A stretch of DNA of 37,397 nt from positions 1-37,397 of the forward strand of contig JAJXWM010000014.1 in the NCBI GenBank assembly GCA_021781615.1, read 5' to 3'. The stretch comes from Pseudomonadota bacterium (GTDB lineage Bacteria; Pseudomonadota; Gammaproteobacteria; UBA9339). Both the position numbers and the translations under genes were made by a program. The notes beneath the pieces are model-generated. The model was not told the origin of the DNA, searched no databases, and was given only the letters and a program-made list of their open reading frames with translations. This document shows, piece after piece, positions 28,131-37,210 of this stretch. How positions within the stretch are numbered: the stretch's first letter is position 1; each line of letters starts with the position of its first letter.

Positions 28131-28154
28131 AAAAAGGGGGGCAATCCCCTCCTT
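28131..28154. terminator. Hairpin terminator after tdk, strongest on the minus strand
   Basis: On the minus strand AAGGAGGGG, loop ATTG, then CCCCCC and eight T make a stem of about eight pairs with one mismatch and a U-run, a textbook rho-independent terminator. Read on the plus strand the same stem ends tdk but is followed only by TTGATT, so it would be weaker. Because tdk is on the plus strand, the better U-tail faces a transcript coming from the right, where no minus-strand gene is seen before nadE. Confidence 0.6.
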
Positions 28155-28491
28155 GATTGCTGGATGTTCTTCTGCTACAAACATTAATACATTAGAGTTC
28201 TTTCAAAACACTTCAAGAAGAGCTTTGATGTCCGCAAGCGGTTGCCTATGCCTGTATACCTTTAAGGGGTTTTGAACCTAAGATAAAATCAATAAGTTGA
28301 TTGTTGCAATTCGCCTATTTTGTCATTCCCACTAAAACGAAAATTCATAAAATTCAACAAGTTACTTCGCTTAATAACACTAAAATTTTTAGACTGCGAC
28401 TGCCCCTAACGTACTTTTTACGGTATTGAGCCCCTGTGAATTATTCTATATGGTATAAAATCATAATCATGGAAACATAAATAATTATTTA
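28155..28491. other. Intergenic region between tdk and luxR-type gene
   Basis: No convincing coding frame is seen. Features noted: a self-complementary CCGCAAGCGG (near 28232), a minus-strand TTGCAA and TTATCT with 17 bases between that could be a weak promoter leading to the hairpin at 28131-28154, and a plus-strand TTGAGC (28426-28431) with TATGGT (28449-28454) at 17 bases that could serve the luxR-type gene. A small minus-strand RNA is possible but not shown. Confidence 0.3.
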
Positions 28492-28506
28492 TTGATAAAC
28501 AATTGC

Positions 28507-28950
28507 ATGGCAGCTTTAACTATTTGTAAAAATGACAATTATTGTGAGCGCTACATGTCTTTTAATGATTTACTAGAAGAAGTAATAAAATTGAAAGCGG
28601 CCGGTAAAAAAACCGAAATCCTAAGCGAAAAAGAGCAAAAAAAAATTTACAGTACTAAAAATATTACCGATAAAAAACCCAATATTGATACAAGCATAAT
28701 CAAACCACTAACCGTTTATAGATTAGGTAGCAAACATGGTACCGTTTATTTCACCAGGCGCGAAGCCGAATGTATGATATTGTTATTAAAAGGAAAAACA
28801 ATCAACAGCGTTGCCACCATATTGAATCTATCCCCTCGTACTGTCGAATATTATGTAAAAAACATGAAATCCAAACTTGGCTGTAAAACCAAATTTGAGC
28901 TGGTAGATCTTGTACACGCCAGTGATTTTATAAAAGGGATAGATTTTTAA
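28507..28950 (+). CDS. LuxR-type HTH transcriptional regulator
   Basis: A protein of about 147 residues (start uncertain) with a C-terminal LuxR/GerE DNA-binding domain: FTRREAECMILLLKGKT, then INSVATILNLSPRTVEYYVK, then NMKSKLGCKTKFELVDLV, the usual four-helix arrangement with recognition helix SPRTVEYYVKN. The N-terminal 65 residues are charged and contain no autoinducer, receiver or PAS domain that I recognise. Small regulators with this C-terminus are common in Legionellales. Possible starts are TTG 28492, ATG 28507 and ATG 28555; none has a good ribosome site, and 28507 is a compromise. The stop shares TTAA with the nadE stop on the other strand. Confidence 0.75.
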   Translation: MAALTICKNDNYCERYMSFNDLLEEVIKLKAAGKKTEILSEKEQKKIYSTKNITDKKPNIDTSIIKPLTVYRLGSKHGTVYFTRREAECMILLLKGKTINSVATILNLSPRTVEYYVKNMKSKLGCKTKFELVDLVHASDFIKGIDF

Positions 28951-30563
28951 CCGCTAAACTTAGAAGTTATTGGATACCTACGCTCTCTGCCAAAAGCACA
29001 AGTAGTGATTTTTATTCCGGGCGGAGCCTGTCGACGCTTATACTCACTCCTATTTATCATGCCAATAACTTTTTCAACAGTTTTTCTGCTAAACCCAGCC
29101 GCAATAATTTTTTTAATAGGTTGATTTAACTCAACATATCTTTCTAAAATCTCATCTAAAACTGGATATATCGGCAAATCATCAGCATCTTTTTGGTTTT
29201 TAGCTAACTCGGCCGTCGGGGCGCGAGTAATAGCAGCTTTAGGAATAGCTTTCGATATTTCATTACGATACTTTGCAAGCTTATATACTAAAGTCTTAGA
29301 AACATCTTTAAGCGCAGAAAACCCACCCGCCATATCTCCATAAAGAGTTGCATAACCAACCGCCACTTCGCTCTTATTACCAGTTGCTAAGACAATCGAG
29401 CCCATTTTATTAGAAAATGCCATCAATATCGTCGCACGACAACGTGCTTGAAGATTTTGAATGACGGGACTTTTTAAATTTTTACGCCACTCTTTTGGTA
29501 AAGTATTTAAAAATGCCTTAAACGCTGGCTCAATAGAAAGAGTGGTATGCTTTACCCCTAAAAGCCGAGAAGTCTCAGCAGAAATTTTTGCGCTTAAATC
29601 ACTTGAATAACGGGAGGGTAAATAAACCGCACGAACTCGATCTTTACCAAGAGCATCGGCGGCAATAGCTAAAGTTAAAGCAGAATCTATCCCCCCAGAA
29701 ACACCAACAAGAGCTCCTTTGAAATTATTTTTTCCAATATAATCGCGCACCCCCAAAACTAAAGCTTGATATACAAGCTCTACTATATTCTTTTGTGGTA
29801 ATACCAGCCTATTTGCACTCAATGGAAAATCCACTGACATCAAGCTTTCACTAAAAAATGATGCGCGCTGAGTAATAACCCCACGAGAATTTACCACTAA
29901 GGACCCACCATCAAAGACAATCTCATCTTGAGCACCAATAGAATTAACATAAATAATCGGTAATTTATTTTCTCGAGCACGAGAAGCAAGAGTTTTTTCC
30001 CGTGAAAATGGCTTTTGCACATCGAAAGGCGAAGCATTAATAACAACAATTAGCTCTGCTCCCCCTTTTTTTGCAGCACGTATCGGCTCTTTAGACCACA
30101 TATCTCTACAAATAACAATACCAGTTTTTACCCCAGCGATAGTGATCACACAGGTTTTTGCCCCCGCGGTAAAATACCGCTTTTCGTCGAAGACCCCATA
30201 ATTAGGCAACACCTGTTTATGATATTTAGCGATTATTTTCCCATTATAAATCACCAACGCGCTATTAAAATAGTGTTTTTCTTCTTTTATTGGCAATCCT
30301 AAGACAATATAAATATTTTTTACTTTGGTTTTCAGTTCTTTTAAAGCAGCTTTTGTCTCGTCATATAATTCTTGCCGCAACAGTAAATCTTCTGGAAGAT
30401 AACCAGTTAAAGCAAGCTCGGGGAATACTATGACATCAGCATTTTTTTCATCACGCGCAGCGATGGCACTTTTTATTATTTTTTCGGTATTACCACCTAT
30501 ATCACCCACGGTGGTATTTATTTGTGCAGCAACTATTCGAAGATTCTTTTTCTTCATAGACAT
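28947..30563 (-). CDS. nadE: Glutamine-dependent NAD+ synthetase
   Basis: Makes NAD+ from deamido-NAD+, ATP and glutamine. The 538-residue product has an N-terminal nitrilase-type glutaminase domain with the triad Glu49, Lys116, Cys152 (FPELALTG, YHKQVLPNYG, VICRDMW) and a C-terminal synthetase domain with the ATP pyrophosphatase loop GVSGGIDSAL near residue 288. The two-domain form can use glutamine directly, whereas the short E. coli form uses ammonia. A second ATG two codons downstream (30557) is equally possible; no ribosome site is clear. It is divergent from recJ with 54 bp between, and convergent with the luxR-type gene with a shared stop region. Confidence 0.96.
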   Translation of the reverse strand: MSMKKKNLRIVAAQINTTVGDIGGNTEKIIKSAIAARDEKNADVIVFPELALTGYLPEDLLLRQELYDETKAALKELKTKVKNIYIVLGLPIKEEKHYFNSALVIYNGKIIAKYHKQVLPNYGVFDEKRYFTAGAKTCVITIAGVKTGIVICRDMWSKEPIRAAKKGGAELIVVINASPFDVQKPFSREKTLASRARENKLPIIYVNSIGAQDEIVFDGGSLVVNSRGVITQRASFFSESLMSVDFPLSANRLVLPQKNIVELVYQALVLGVRDYIGKNNFKGALVGVSGGIDSALTLAIAADALGKDRVRAVYLPSRYSSDLSAKISAETSRLLGVKHTTLSIEPAFKAFLNTLPKEWRKNLKSPVIQNLQARCRATILMAFSNKMGSIVLATGNKSEVAVGYATLYGDMAGGFSALKDVSKTLVYKLAKYRNEISKAIPKAAITRAPTAELAKNQKDADDLPIYPVLDEILERYVELNQPIKKIIAAGFSRKTVEKVIGMINRSEYKRRQAPPGIKITTCAFGRERRYPITSKFSG

Positions 30564-30617
30564 ATATTATCACAAAAATAGTGGTATTATAGTTGAAATT
30601 TTTAGCGATTTTATTCC

Positions 30618-32339
30618 ATGAAAAAAATAGTCATTCGAGAAGTACCAGAAAATATTGCACCCTTGCATCAGCACCCTCTCTTACATCGCATTTATGCGGC
30701 ACGTGGCGTTACTGACATAGCTGAACTTGATTGTGACTTAAAACATCTTTTGCCATATACTTCGCTAAAAGGAATTGCCGAAGCGGCCAAGTGTCTTACC
30801 GCTGCCATTCGAGAACAACAACACGTTTTAATTGTTGGCGATTTCGATACTGACGGCGCGACGAGCACTGCGCTTGCCATGCTAACATTAAAATCTTTTG
30901 GCTTAAAAAAAGTATCCTTTTTAATTCCCAATCGCTTTGAATACGGTTATGGCCTTACACCAGAAATTGTTGCCGTCGCTGCCAAGCAAAATCCAAATCT
31001 AATTATGACCGTTGATAATGGCATTGCTAGTGTCGAAGGTGTGCGTGAGGCAAACAAACTTGGCATAAAAGTTTTAATTACTGATCACCATTTGGCTGGC
31101 AATGAATTACCAGAAGCATGCGCTATCGTTAATCCTAATCAAAGCGGCGATGAGTTCCCCAGTAAAAACCTTGCTGGAGTTGGCGTAGTTTTTTATTTGA
31201 TGCTGGCGGTACGTGCCGATTTACGAAACGCCGGCTGGTTTACTACACAAAACATTCCTGAACCAAATATGGCGCAGTTTTTAGATTTAGTGGCGCTAGG
31301 AACCATTGCCGACGCCGTGAGCTTGGATCGAAACAACCGCATTTTAGTAACGCAAGGACTAAATCGCATCAAGACAGGAAATTGCCGCCTCGGAATAAAA
31401 TCATTATTTTCCGTTGCTAAACGTAACTATGAAAAAGCCACCAGCTATGATTTTGGTTTTGTAGTTGCTCCCCGCCTAAACGCCGCCGGACGTTTAGATG
31501 ATATGTCGCTTGGCGTCGAAGGCTTACTAACGGACGATCCCGTACGCGCTAGATCCATCGCCAAAGAATTAAATAACATGAATGATGAGCGTCGTAAAAT
31601 TGAAGAAGACATGCAACGCCAAGCAACACTCTTAGTAGACAATCTAAAATTAGAACAAAATTTGCCGGCCGGATTATGCGTTTTTGAAGAATCGTGGCAT
31701 CAAGGAGTTTTGGGGATTTTAGCTGGCCGCCTAAAAGATAAACTACATCGTCCGGTTATTGCTTTTGCCGCAGCGAATGAGCATGAAATTAAAGGATCGG
31801 CACGCTCGGTTAATAACGTCCATATAAAAAACATATTTGATAATATCGCCGCTAAAAATCCGGGGTTAATTTCTCGCTTTGGCGGCCATGCAATGGCCGC
31901 TGGCTTAACTCTTAAACGAGAAGACCTTGAACCATTTGCTCAAATTTTTGCCCGTGAGATTGAAAAACATTTAACCTTGGAAGATTTACATGGAATAATT
32001 CATACCGATGGCGAATTACCAGCAGAATATTTTCATCTTAGAACTGCGGAATTATTACAAGCTGCCGGACCTTGGGGCAGTGATTTTTCGGAGCCGATGT
32101 TCACCGGTGAATTTGCACTAACCGGACAATGCTTGGTCGGCAAAAAACATTTAAAATTAACCTTGCGTCATTTACGTACTGGCCAAGAAATAAACTCTAT
32201 CTGCTTCAATATTAATCCTGAAATTTGGCCAAACATCCGTTATTCTAAAGCAAAAATAGTTTATCGCTTGAATGTAAATGAATATAATAATCAACGGAAT
32301 TTACAATTAATAATTAACGAGATCGTAAACTATGAATAA
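30618..32339 (+). CDS. recJ: Single-stranded-DNA exonuclease RecJ
   Basis: A 5'-3' single-strand exonuclease of the DHH phosphoesterase family, active in mismatch repair, base excision repair and RecF-type recombination. The 573-residue product has DFDTDG with Asp75, Asp77 and Asp79, the DNG segment with Asp133, the DHH triad at 156-158, the DHHA1 segment with SRFGGHAMAAGL and a C-terminal OB-fold region. The length matches E. coli RecJ (577). The ATG has no strong ribosome site. The 3' end overlaps dppA by 8 bp, so the two are coupled although functionally unrelated. Confidence 0.95.
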   Translation: MKKIVIREVPENIAPLHQHPLLHRIYAARGVTDIAELDCDLKHLLPYTSLKGIAEAAKCLTAAIREQQHVLIVGDFDTDGATSTALAMLTLKSFGLKKVSFLIPNRFEYGYGLTPEIVAVAAKQNPNLIMTVDNGIASVEGVREANKLGIKVLITDHHLAGNELPEACAIVNPNQSGDEFPSKNLAGVGVVFYLMLAVRADLRNAGWFTTQNIPEPNMAQFLDLVALGTIADAVSLDRNNRILVTQGLNRIKTGNCRLGIKSLFSVAKRNYEKATSYDFGFVVAPRLNAAGRLDDMSLGVEGLLTDDPVRARSIAKELNNMNDERRKIEEDMQRQATLLVDNLKLEQNLPAGLCVFEESWHQGVLGILAGRLKDKLHRPVIAFAAANEHEIKGSARSVNNVHIKNIFDNIAAKNPGLISRFGGHAMAAGLTLKREDLEPFAQIFAREIEKHLTLEDLHGIIHTDGELPAEYFHLRTAELLQAAGPWGSDFSEPMFTGEFALTGQCLVGKKHLKLTLRHLRTGQEINSICFNINPEIWPNIRYSKAKIVYRLNVNEYNNQRNLQLIINEIVNYE

Positions 32340-33204
32340 ATATTTAATATCAGTAGATATCGAGGGAATAACTGGGGTAATCGATAAAAATTTTTCTAAA
32401 GAAAGCGGCAAATACTATCCGCACGCCTGCCGCTATATGGCAAGCGATGTTAATGCAGTTACTCAAGGAATTCTTAAAGTTGATCCAGACGCCGAAATTA
32501 CCGTTCGTGATGCTCACGGCACTCACGCCATCAATCTTGATTTGGAAAAATTGCATCCGAAAGCTCGCTTAATCCAAGGTTGGGATACCATACAAAACAT
32601 GCTCACGGGTTTAGAGCAAGATTTTGCTGGGGTATTTTGTGTTGGCTATCATGCTGGCGGCCAAAATACTGAGGCAGTTTTAGGTCATACTCTCCATTCA
32701 ATCATTCAATACACCAAAATAAATGGTAACCTCGTAAATGAAACCGGAATATTTGCCCTTTATGCTGGCCACTACCATGTACCAATTGCCTTTATTAGTG
32801 GCGACAATCATACAATAAATGAAGCTCGGGAACAGTTGGGCGAAGAGGTTGTCGGGGTAGTGGTAAAACAAAGTTATAGTCGGGGTTGCGCAGCCTCGCT
32901 ATCCTTAGAGCAAGCACGAAAATTACTAGAAAAGGGGGCCGCCGATGCGGTCGCCAAAATACAGCAAAAACAACTAAAAATTCCTAAGGTCCCTTCTCCA
33001 GTTACCTTAGAAATAAAATTCTACGATTCTGGAGTTAGAATTTCGATTTTGCAGCACCTTGCAGAAATTTTAGCGTTTGATCCAACATATAAATTTAATT
33101 GCCAAGAACACCTCTTAGCCTTTAGCTCCAAAGATGCGCTAGAAATGTTAAAACGACTGAATATGATCATGTTTTTAGTTTATGGTATTAAGTCTTCTAG
33201 TTAA
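32332..33204 (+). CDS. M55 family D-aminopeptidase (DppA-like)
   Basis: A zinc D-aminopeptidase-like protein of family M55, which is best known from Bacillus DppA and cleaves D-alanyl peptides. The 290-residue product starts with SVDIEGITG, giving metal-ligand Asp and Glu at 9 and 11, and has VRDAHGTHA and the GYHAGG block, each with a histidine expected in the binuclear zinc site, plus NETGIFALYAG with the later glutamate. Family length is about 270-290. The start overlaps the recJ stop (ATGAATAA). A role in recycling D-Ala-containing peptidoglycan fragments or using host peptides is possible; the substrate is not predictable from sequence. Confidence 0.87.
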   Translation: MNKYLISVDIEGITGVIDKNFSKESGKYYPHACRYMASDVNAVTQGILKVDPDAEITVRDAHGTHAINLDLEKLHPKARLIQGWDTIQNMLTGLEQDFAGVFCVGYHAGGQNTEAVLGHTLHSIIQYTKINGNLVNETGIFALYAGHYHVPIAFISGDNHTINEAREQLGEEVVGVVVKQSYSRGCAASLSLEQARKLLEKGAADAVAKIQQKQLKIPKVPSPVTLEIKFYDSGVRISILQHLAEILAFDPTYKFNCQEHLLAFSSKDALEMLKRLNMIMFLVYGIKSSS

Positions 33205-33675
33205 ATTGGTGGTTTATTGGCTAATTACACAGACCCAAATTCCCATAAAATTTGGGCACTAATATTTGCGACTCAGCTTCTTAGTTCATGGAAAACATTG
33301 GTGTTATTGGTTAGTAAATTTTCTAATTAATCAACCACATTTTTATTTCTCCGTAATTAGCGTTGGCGAGGGATGGAATATTTATGTGGGAATTAACTCC
33401 CGATATAGGCAAAATGAGATCAAGTTCTGAAAAACTTGCCCCATTACCACCCGTGAATTTTCTACCACAAACAAAAAACTCGCTTGTAAATTTGACCATG
33501 GGCAAAAAAAGTAGCATCCTATTTATAGGCTTATTCCAGCAGGTGAAGCTTGGCAAATTTCCGCTGTTGGTAAAAAAGATTTTGTTGATGACTTGGGTAT
33601 TCGAGTATCCCCAGCACCCGCCTTACTCGGAAAATTAATTTAGAAAAATAACTAGCCAAAAAAGAGCAAACCAAT
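33205..33675 (+). pseudogene. Remains of an unidentified gene between dppA-like gene and hydG
   Basis: No intact gene. Protein-like pieces appear in different frames on the plus strand: ANYTDPNSHKIWALIFATQLL near 33217-33280, then in another frame INQPHFYFSVISVGEGWNIYVGINSRY, a TGA, ITTREFSTTNKKLACKFDHG, a TAG, and HPIYRLIPAGEAWQISAVG to DFVDDLGIRVSPAPALLGKLI with a TAG near 33641. The last three pieces share one frame, broken by two stops. This looks like a decayed gene of at least 130 codons. I cannot name its family. The open frame at 33363-33638 in another phase shows no such pattern and is not called. Confidence 0.45.
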
Positions 33676-35058
33676 ATGTCGTCGATTATCCACGAAAATA
33701 AAATTCAAGAAACACTGGCTGGCATTCAACCAGAAGATACCACTAAAATACGAGAAATCTTGGCGAAAGCACTGGAGTTTCGTGGTTTAAATTTACAAGA
33801 AACAGCCATTCTCACCACCATCCAAAATCCCGAACTACTAGCAGAACTTTTTGTTGCCGCCAACAAAGTCAAAGAAGAAATTTATGGCAGGCGCATCGTC
33901 CTTTTTGCACCGCTTTATATTTCTAATCTTTGCAACAACGGATGTTTATACTGCGCTTTTCGCACTGCTAACAAAGATCTAAAACGACGTTCTTTAGGCA
34001 TGTCAGAAATAACAAAAGAAACTGACACCCTAATTAAACAAGGGCACAAGCGAATTGTATTGTTAGCTGGCGAAGCATATCCACACAATGATTTTCAATA
34101 TATTCTCGACGCAATTAGAACCATTTATGAAGTAAAAAATGAGCACGGAGAAATCAGAAGAGTTAATGTAAACTTAGCTCCACTTGATGCCGAGGATTTT
34201 AAACGACTTAAGGATGCCGAGATCGGCACCTATCAATTATTTCAAGAAACCTATCACCGAGATACTTATCGCCAAGTACACATATCAGGAAAAAAGGCTG
34301 ACTACGATTGGCGCATTAACGCTTTCGATCGAGCTTTAACCGCAGGCATTGATGACATTGGTATGGGAGTATTATTTGGCTTACATGACTGGCGTTTTGA
34401 AATATTAGCGTTACTAAAACATGCGAATTACTTACAAGAACATTTTGGTGTAGGACCACACACTATCAGCGTTCCACGACTAGAACCAGCTTCAGGTTCT
34501 GAAATTGCAAGCACCCCCCCTTCGTTAGTTAGTGATATGGATTTTTGCAAAATAGTAGCTATTTTGCGTTTAGCAGTTCCGTATACCGGCATCATCATGT
34601 CTACGCGCGAGACTCCGCAACTGAGAAGAAAAACTTTTGCCTTAGGAGTATCGCAAATCTCTGCTGGAAGTTGTACGAGCCCCGGGGGATATAGCGATCA
34701 AAACTTAACCGCTGACAGCCAGTTTTACCCCGGCGACTATCGTCCGCTAGATGAGGTAGTTCGCGATATTGCAAATTTAGGATATATGCCAAGCTTTTGC
34801 ACCGCCTGTTATCGCCTGGGTCGCACCGGCGAAGATTTTATGTGCTTAGCAAAACACGGTAAAATCAAAAAGATATGCGCGCCAAATGCTATTGCTACTT
34901 TTGCAGAATATTTAAATGATTATGCAACAGAGGCTACCAAAACCACGGGAAACAAATTGATTGCCGAGGAACTCACGCGCATGGAAGAAAGCGAACGGCA
35001 AAGAACAGAAAAACTAATCACCCGAATTCAGGCCGGAGAAAACGATGCTTTTATCTAA
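33676..35058 (+). CDS. hydG: [FeFe]-hydrogenase maturase HydG (radical SAM tyrosine lyase)
   Basis: HydG splits tyrosine into p-cresol and dehydroglycine and makes the CO and CN ligands of the [FeFe]-hydrogenase H-cluster. The 460-residue product has the radical SAM motif CNNGCLYC (Cys86, Cys90, Cys93). At the C-terminus it has CTAC and a third cysteine exactly 22 residues later (Cys375, Cys378, Cys401), the CX2CX22C site of the second, ligand-forming cluster. That site separates HydG from the related thiazole enzyme ThiH. VGPHTISVPRLEPA holds the likely dangler-iron histidine. A weak AAGAG precedes the ATG. No hydE, hydF or hydrogenase lies in the window. The stop is 3 bp from the hslU stop on the other strand. 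Confidence 0.93.
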   Translation: MSSIIHENKIQETLAGIQPEDTTKIREILAKALEFRGLNLQETAILTTIQNPELLAELFVAANKVKEEIYGRRIVLFAPLYISNLCNNGCLYCAFRTANKDLKRRSLGMSEITKETDTLIKQGHKRIVLLAGEAYPHNDFQYILDAIRTIYEVKNEHGEIRRVNVNLAPLDAEDFKRLKDAEIGTYQLFQETYHRDTYRQVHISGKKADYDWRINAFDRALTAGIDDIGMGVLFGLHDWRFEILALLKHANYLQEHFGVGPHTISVPRLEPASGSEIASTPPSLVSDMDFCKIVAILRLAVPYTGIIMSTRETPQLRRKTFALGVSQISAGSCTSPGGYSDQNLTADSQFYPGDYRPLDEVVRDIANLGYMPSFCTACYRLGRTGEDFMCLAKHGKIKKICAPNAIATFAEYLNDYATEATKTTGNKLIAEELTRMEESERQRTEKLITRIQAGENDAFI

Positions 35059-35061
35059 AAC

Positions 35062-36414
35062 CTATAATATATATTTCGTTAAATCTTCATTTTCTAACAA
35101 CTTTACCAGCTGTTTATCAACATAAGCAGCATCAACCTTAAGAGCCTTACCTTTTTTAGTTGGCGCTGAATAAGAGATCTCCTCAAGCAGCCGCTCCATA
35201 ATGGTATAGAGACGTCGGGCTCCGATATTTTCTGTTCGCTCGTTAACTTGGAAAGCAATCTCTGCCATCCGTTTAATGCAATCATCAGTAAACTTGAGAG
35301 CAACCCCTTCCGTCTCGAGCAACGCGATATATTGTTCAACTAAAGAAGCTTTTGGTTCAGTAAGAATTCTTACAAAATCTTCGGCACGCAAAGCATTTAG
35401 TTCGACCCTGATCGGAAAACGACCTTGCAATTCAGGAATTAAATCGGAAGGCTTTGAAAGATGAAAAGCACCAGAAGCAATAAATAAAATGTGATCAGTT
35501 TTTATCATGCCATATTTAGTAAAGACTGCCGTTCCCTCAACTAAAGGCAAAAGATCACGCTGAACACCTTCACGAGAAATATCCGCACCGCTAACATTAG
35601 CACGCTGCGTAATTTTATCTATTTCATCGATAAACACTATACCATGTTGCTCTACTTTATCTTTAGCAAGCTGGCGATTTTCCTCTTCATTGATCATTGC
35701 CGCAGCTTCTTCATCACAAAGTTGCTTCATTGCATTCTTGATCTTTATCTTCCGCTTTTTGGTGCGCCCGGAAGACATGTTAGAAAACATACTTTGCAAT
35801 TGACTGGTCATCTCTTCCATACCAGGCGGCGCCATGATTTCGACGCCGACATTAGGAACTGCCATTTCTACTTCAATAGTTTTATCATCAAGTTCGCCAG
35901 CCAATAGCTTTTCGCGAAATAGTTTGCGAGTAACACTTGGAGATTCTTCGGTTTTTTCTTGGCTAGCAGTGGAACTTTTAATGATCGGGGTAGGAAGAAG
36001 TGCATCTAAAATTCGCTCAACTGCGGCGTTTTCTGCCCGAACTTTTACTTTATCCATCTCATCTTCACGCGTCTTTTTGACCGCCACCTCTACGAGATCA
36101 CGAATAATCGATTCGACATCACGACCAACATAACCAACTTCAGTAAACTTAGTTGCCTCTACTTTGACAAATGGAGCATTCACTAAAGTTGCTAGTCGGC
36201 GCGCTATTTCAGTTTTACCAACGCCAGTTGGACCAATAAGCAAAATATTTTTTGGTTTAATCTCTGGACGCAGCTCATCTTTTACTTGTGAACGACGCCA
36301 ACGGTTACGTAAAGCAATAGCCACCGCTCTTTTAGCTTCCGCTTGACCGATAATATGTTTATCAAGTTCATGGACAATTTCAGCTGGGGTAAGAACATCA
36401 TTATTTTTTGGCAT
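35062..36414 (-). CDS. hslU: ATP-dependent protease ATPase subunit HslU
   Basis: The AAA+ unfoldase of the HslUV protease, a hexamer that feeds substrates into the HslV chamber. The 450-residue product has Walker A GPTGVGKT with Lys67, the conserved VGYVGRD pore segment after it, Walker [11 protein letters not shown] near residue 265, the sensor region with [10 protein letters not shown], and the C-terminal LTKYIL that inserts into HslV. The variable I-domain (about 105-235) contains the usual low-conservation, charged stretch. It follows hslV by 30 bp in one operon. Length agrees with E. coli HslU (443). Confidence 0.97.
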   Translation of the reverse strand: MPKNNDVLTPAEIVHELDKHIIGQAEAKRAVAIALRNRWRRSQVKDELRPEIKPKNILLIGPTGVGKTEIARRLATLVNAPFVKVEATKFTEVGYVGRDVESIIRDLVEVAVKKTREDEMDKVKVRAENAAVERILDALLPTPIIKSSTASQEKTEESPSVTRKLFREKLLAGELDDKTIEVEMAVPNVGVEIMAPPGMEEMTSQLQSMFSNMSSGRTKKRKIKIKNAMKQLCDEEAAAMINEEENRQLAKDKVEQHGIVFIDEIDKITQRANVSGADISREGVQRDLLPLVEGTAVFTKYGMIKTDHILFIASGAFHLSKPSDLIPELQGRFPIRVELNALRAEDFVRILTEPKASLVEQYIALLETEGVALKFTDDCIKRMAEIAFQVNERTENIGARRLYTIMERLLEEISYSAPTKKGKALKVDAAYVDKQLVKLLENEDLTKYIL

Positions 36415-36444
36415 AAATCACTACCTAATCTCTAGTTAACTATT

Positions 36445-36987
36445 TTATTCTATATTAATTTCATCAAGTAAAATATTGGTATTAGTATAAATACAAATAC
36501 TTGCGGCAATTTCAAGACTTCTCTTAACAATATCCCGCGCGCTAAGCTCAGTACTTACAACCATTGCTTTGGCTGCTGCTAGCGCGTAATTGCCACCAGA
36601 TCCAATAGCGATTATATTTTCTTCTGGTTCAATTACATCCCCATTCCCCGAAATCATTAAGGATGAACGTTTATCAGCAACCGCAAGTAATGCCTCAAGG
36701 CGCCGTAATATTTTATCAGTGCGCCAATCTTTTGCTAACTCAACCGCAGCGCGCATTAAATTTCCTTGATGTTTTTCTAATTTTGACTCAAAAAGTTCGA
36801 ATAAAGTGAAAGCATCAGCGGTAGCCCCAGCAAAACCGGCGATTACTTGATCATGATAAAGACGCCTAATTTTCCGCGCATTACTTTTTACTATAGTATT
36901 ACCCATCGACACTTGACCATCACCACCAATAACAACCTGGTTATTACGCCGCACCGATAAAATAGTTGTCCCGTGAAATTGTTCCAA
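36445..36987 (-). CDS. hslV: ATP-dependent protease peptidase subunit HslV
   Basis: The threonine peptidase of HslUV. With the TTG start at 36987 the product is 180 residues, [15 protein letters not shown]; the catalytic Thr7 would be exposed by removal of six residues, consistent with the longer propeptides seen in some bacteria. [22 protein letters not shown] and [12 protein letters not shown] are standard. The TTG at 36987 has GGAG eight bases upstream. An in-frame TTG at 37002 would give five more residues and lacks such a site, so the shorter form is preferred. Heat-shock control is usual for hslVU elsewhere, but no clear sigma-32 site is seen upstream. Confidence 0.95.
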   Translation of the reverse strand: MEQFHGTTILSVRRNNQVVIGGDGQVSMGNTIVKSNARKIRRLYHDQVIAGFAGATADAFTLFELFESKLEKHQGNLMRAAVELAKDWRTDKILRRLEALLAVADKRSSLMISGNGDVIEPEENIIAIGSGGNYALAAAKAMVVSTELSARDIVKRSLEIAASICIYTNTNILLDEINIE

Positions 36988-37002
36988 TCGAAATTCTCCC
37001 AA

Positions 37003-37210
37003 TTAATTACAGCTAGCAAATAGAGCGAAGCTTTACATGTTTTTCTTAGGTTAACATGCACGCCAGTGTTAGTCTATAATTGCCGTCTTTATTGTAACAT
37101 CATGTATAATAACATTATTTTTGATGGGCTTCGGGAACAATATTTTATCACTCCCTTAATTTATCCTTAAGGTAATAAGGCTATACTTTAAAATAAATAA
37201 AATATAAATT
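37003..37210. other. AT-rich region upstream of hslV
   Basis: About 200 bp without a coding frame. It must contain the hslV promoter, but no convincing -35/-10 pair or heat-shock promoter was found on the minus strand (a TATAGA near 37075 lacks a good partner). A palindromic CCTTAAGG occurs near 37173. It merges into the hairpin cluster to the right. Confidence 0.3.

Noticed and set aside
28153-28269. Short frame with a lipobox-like LIAGCSS after tdk
   Set aside because: There is no suitable start codon or ribosome site, it overlaps a terminator hairpin, and it is only about 40 codons long; probably chance.
28200-28300. 6S RNA, suggested by GATGTCCGCAAGCGG
   Set aside because: The motif resembles the start of E. 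coli 6S RNA, but no matching 3' arm for the long closing stem is found on either strand; kept only as a possible unknown RNA.
33363-33638. 91-codon open frame before hydG
   Set aside because: Its translation looks like random sequence, while another frame over the same bases gives better protein-like segments interrupted by stops; it is better explained as a shadow of a decayed gene.
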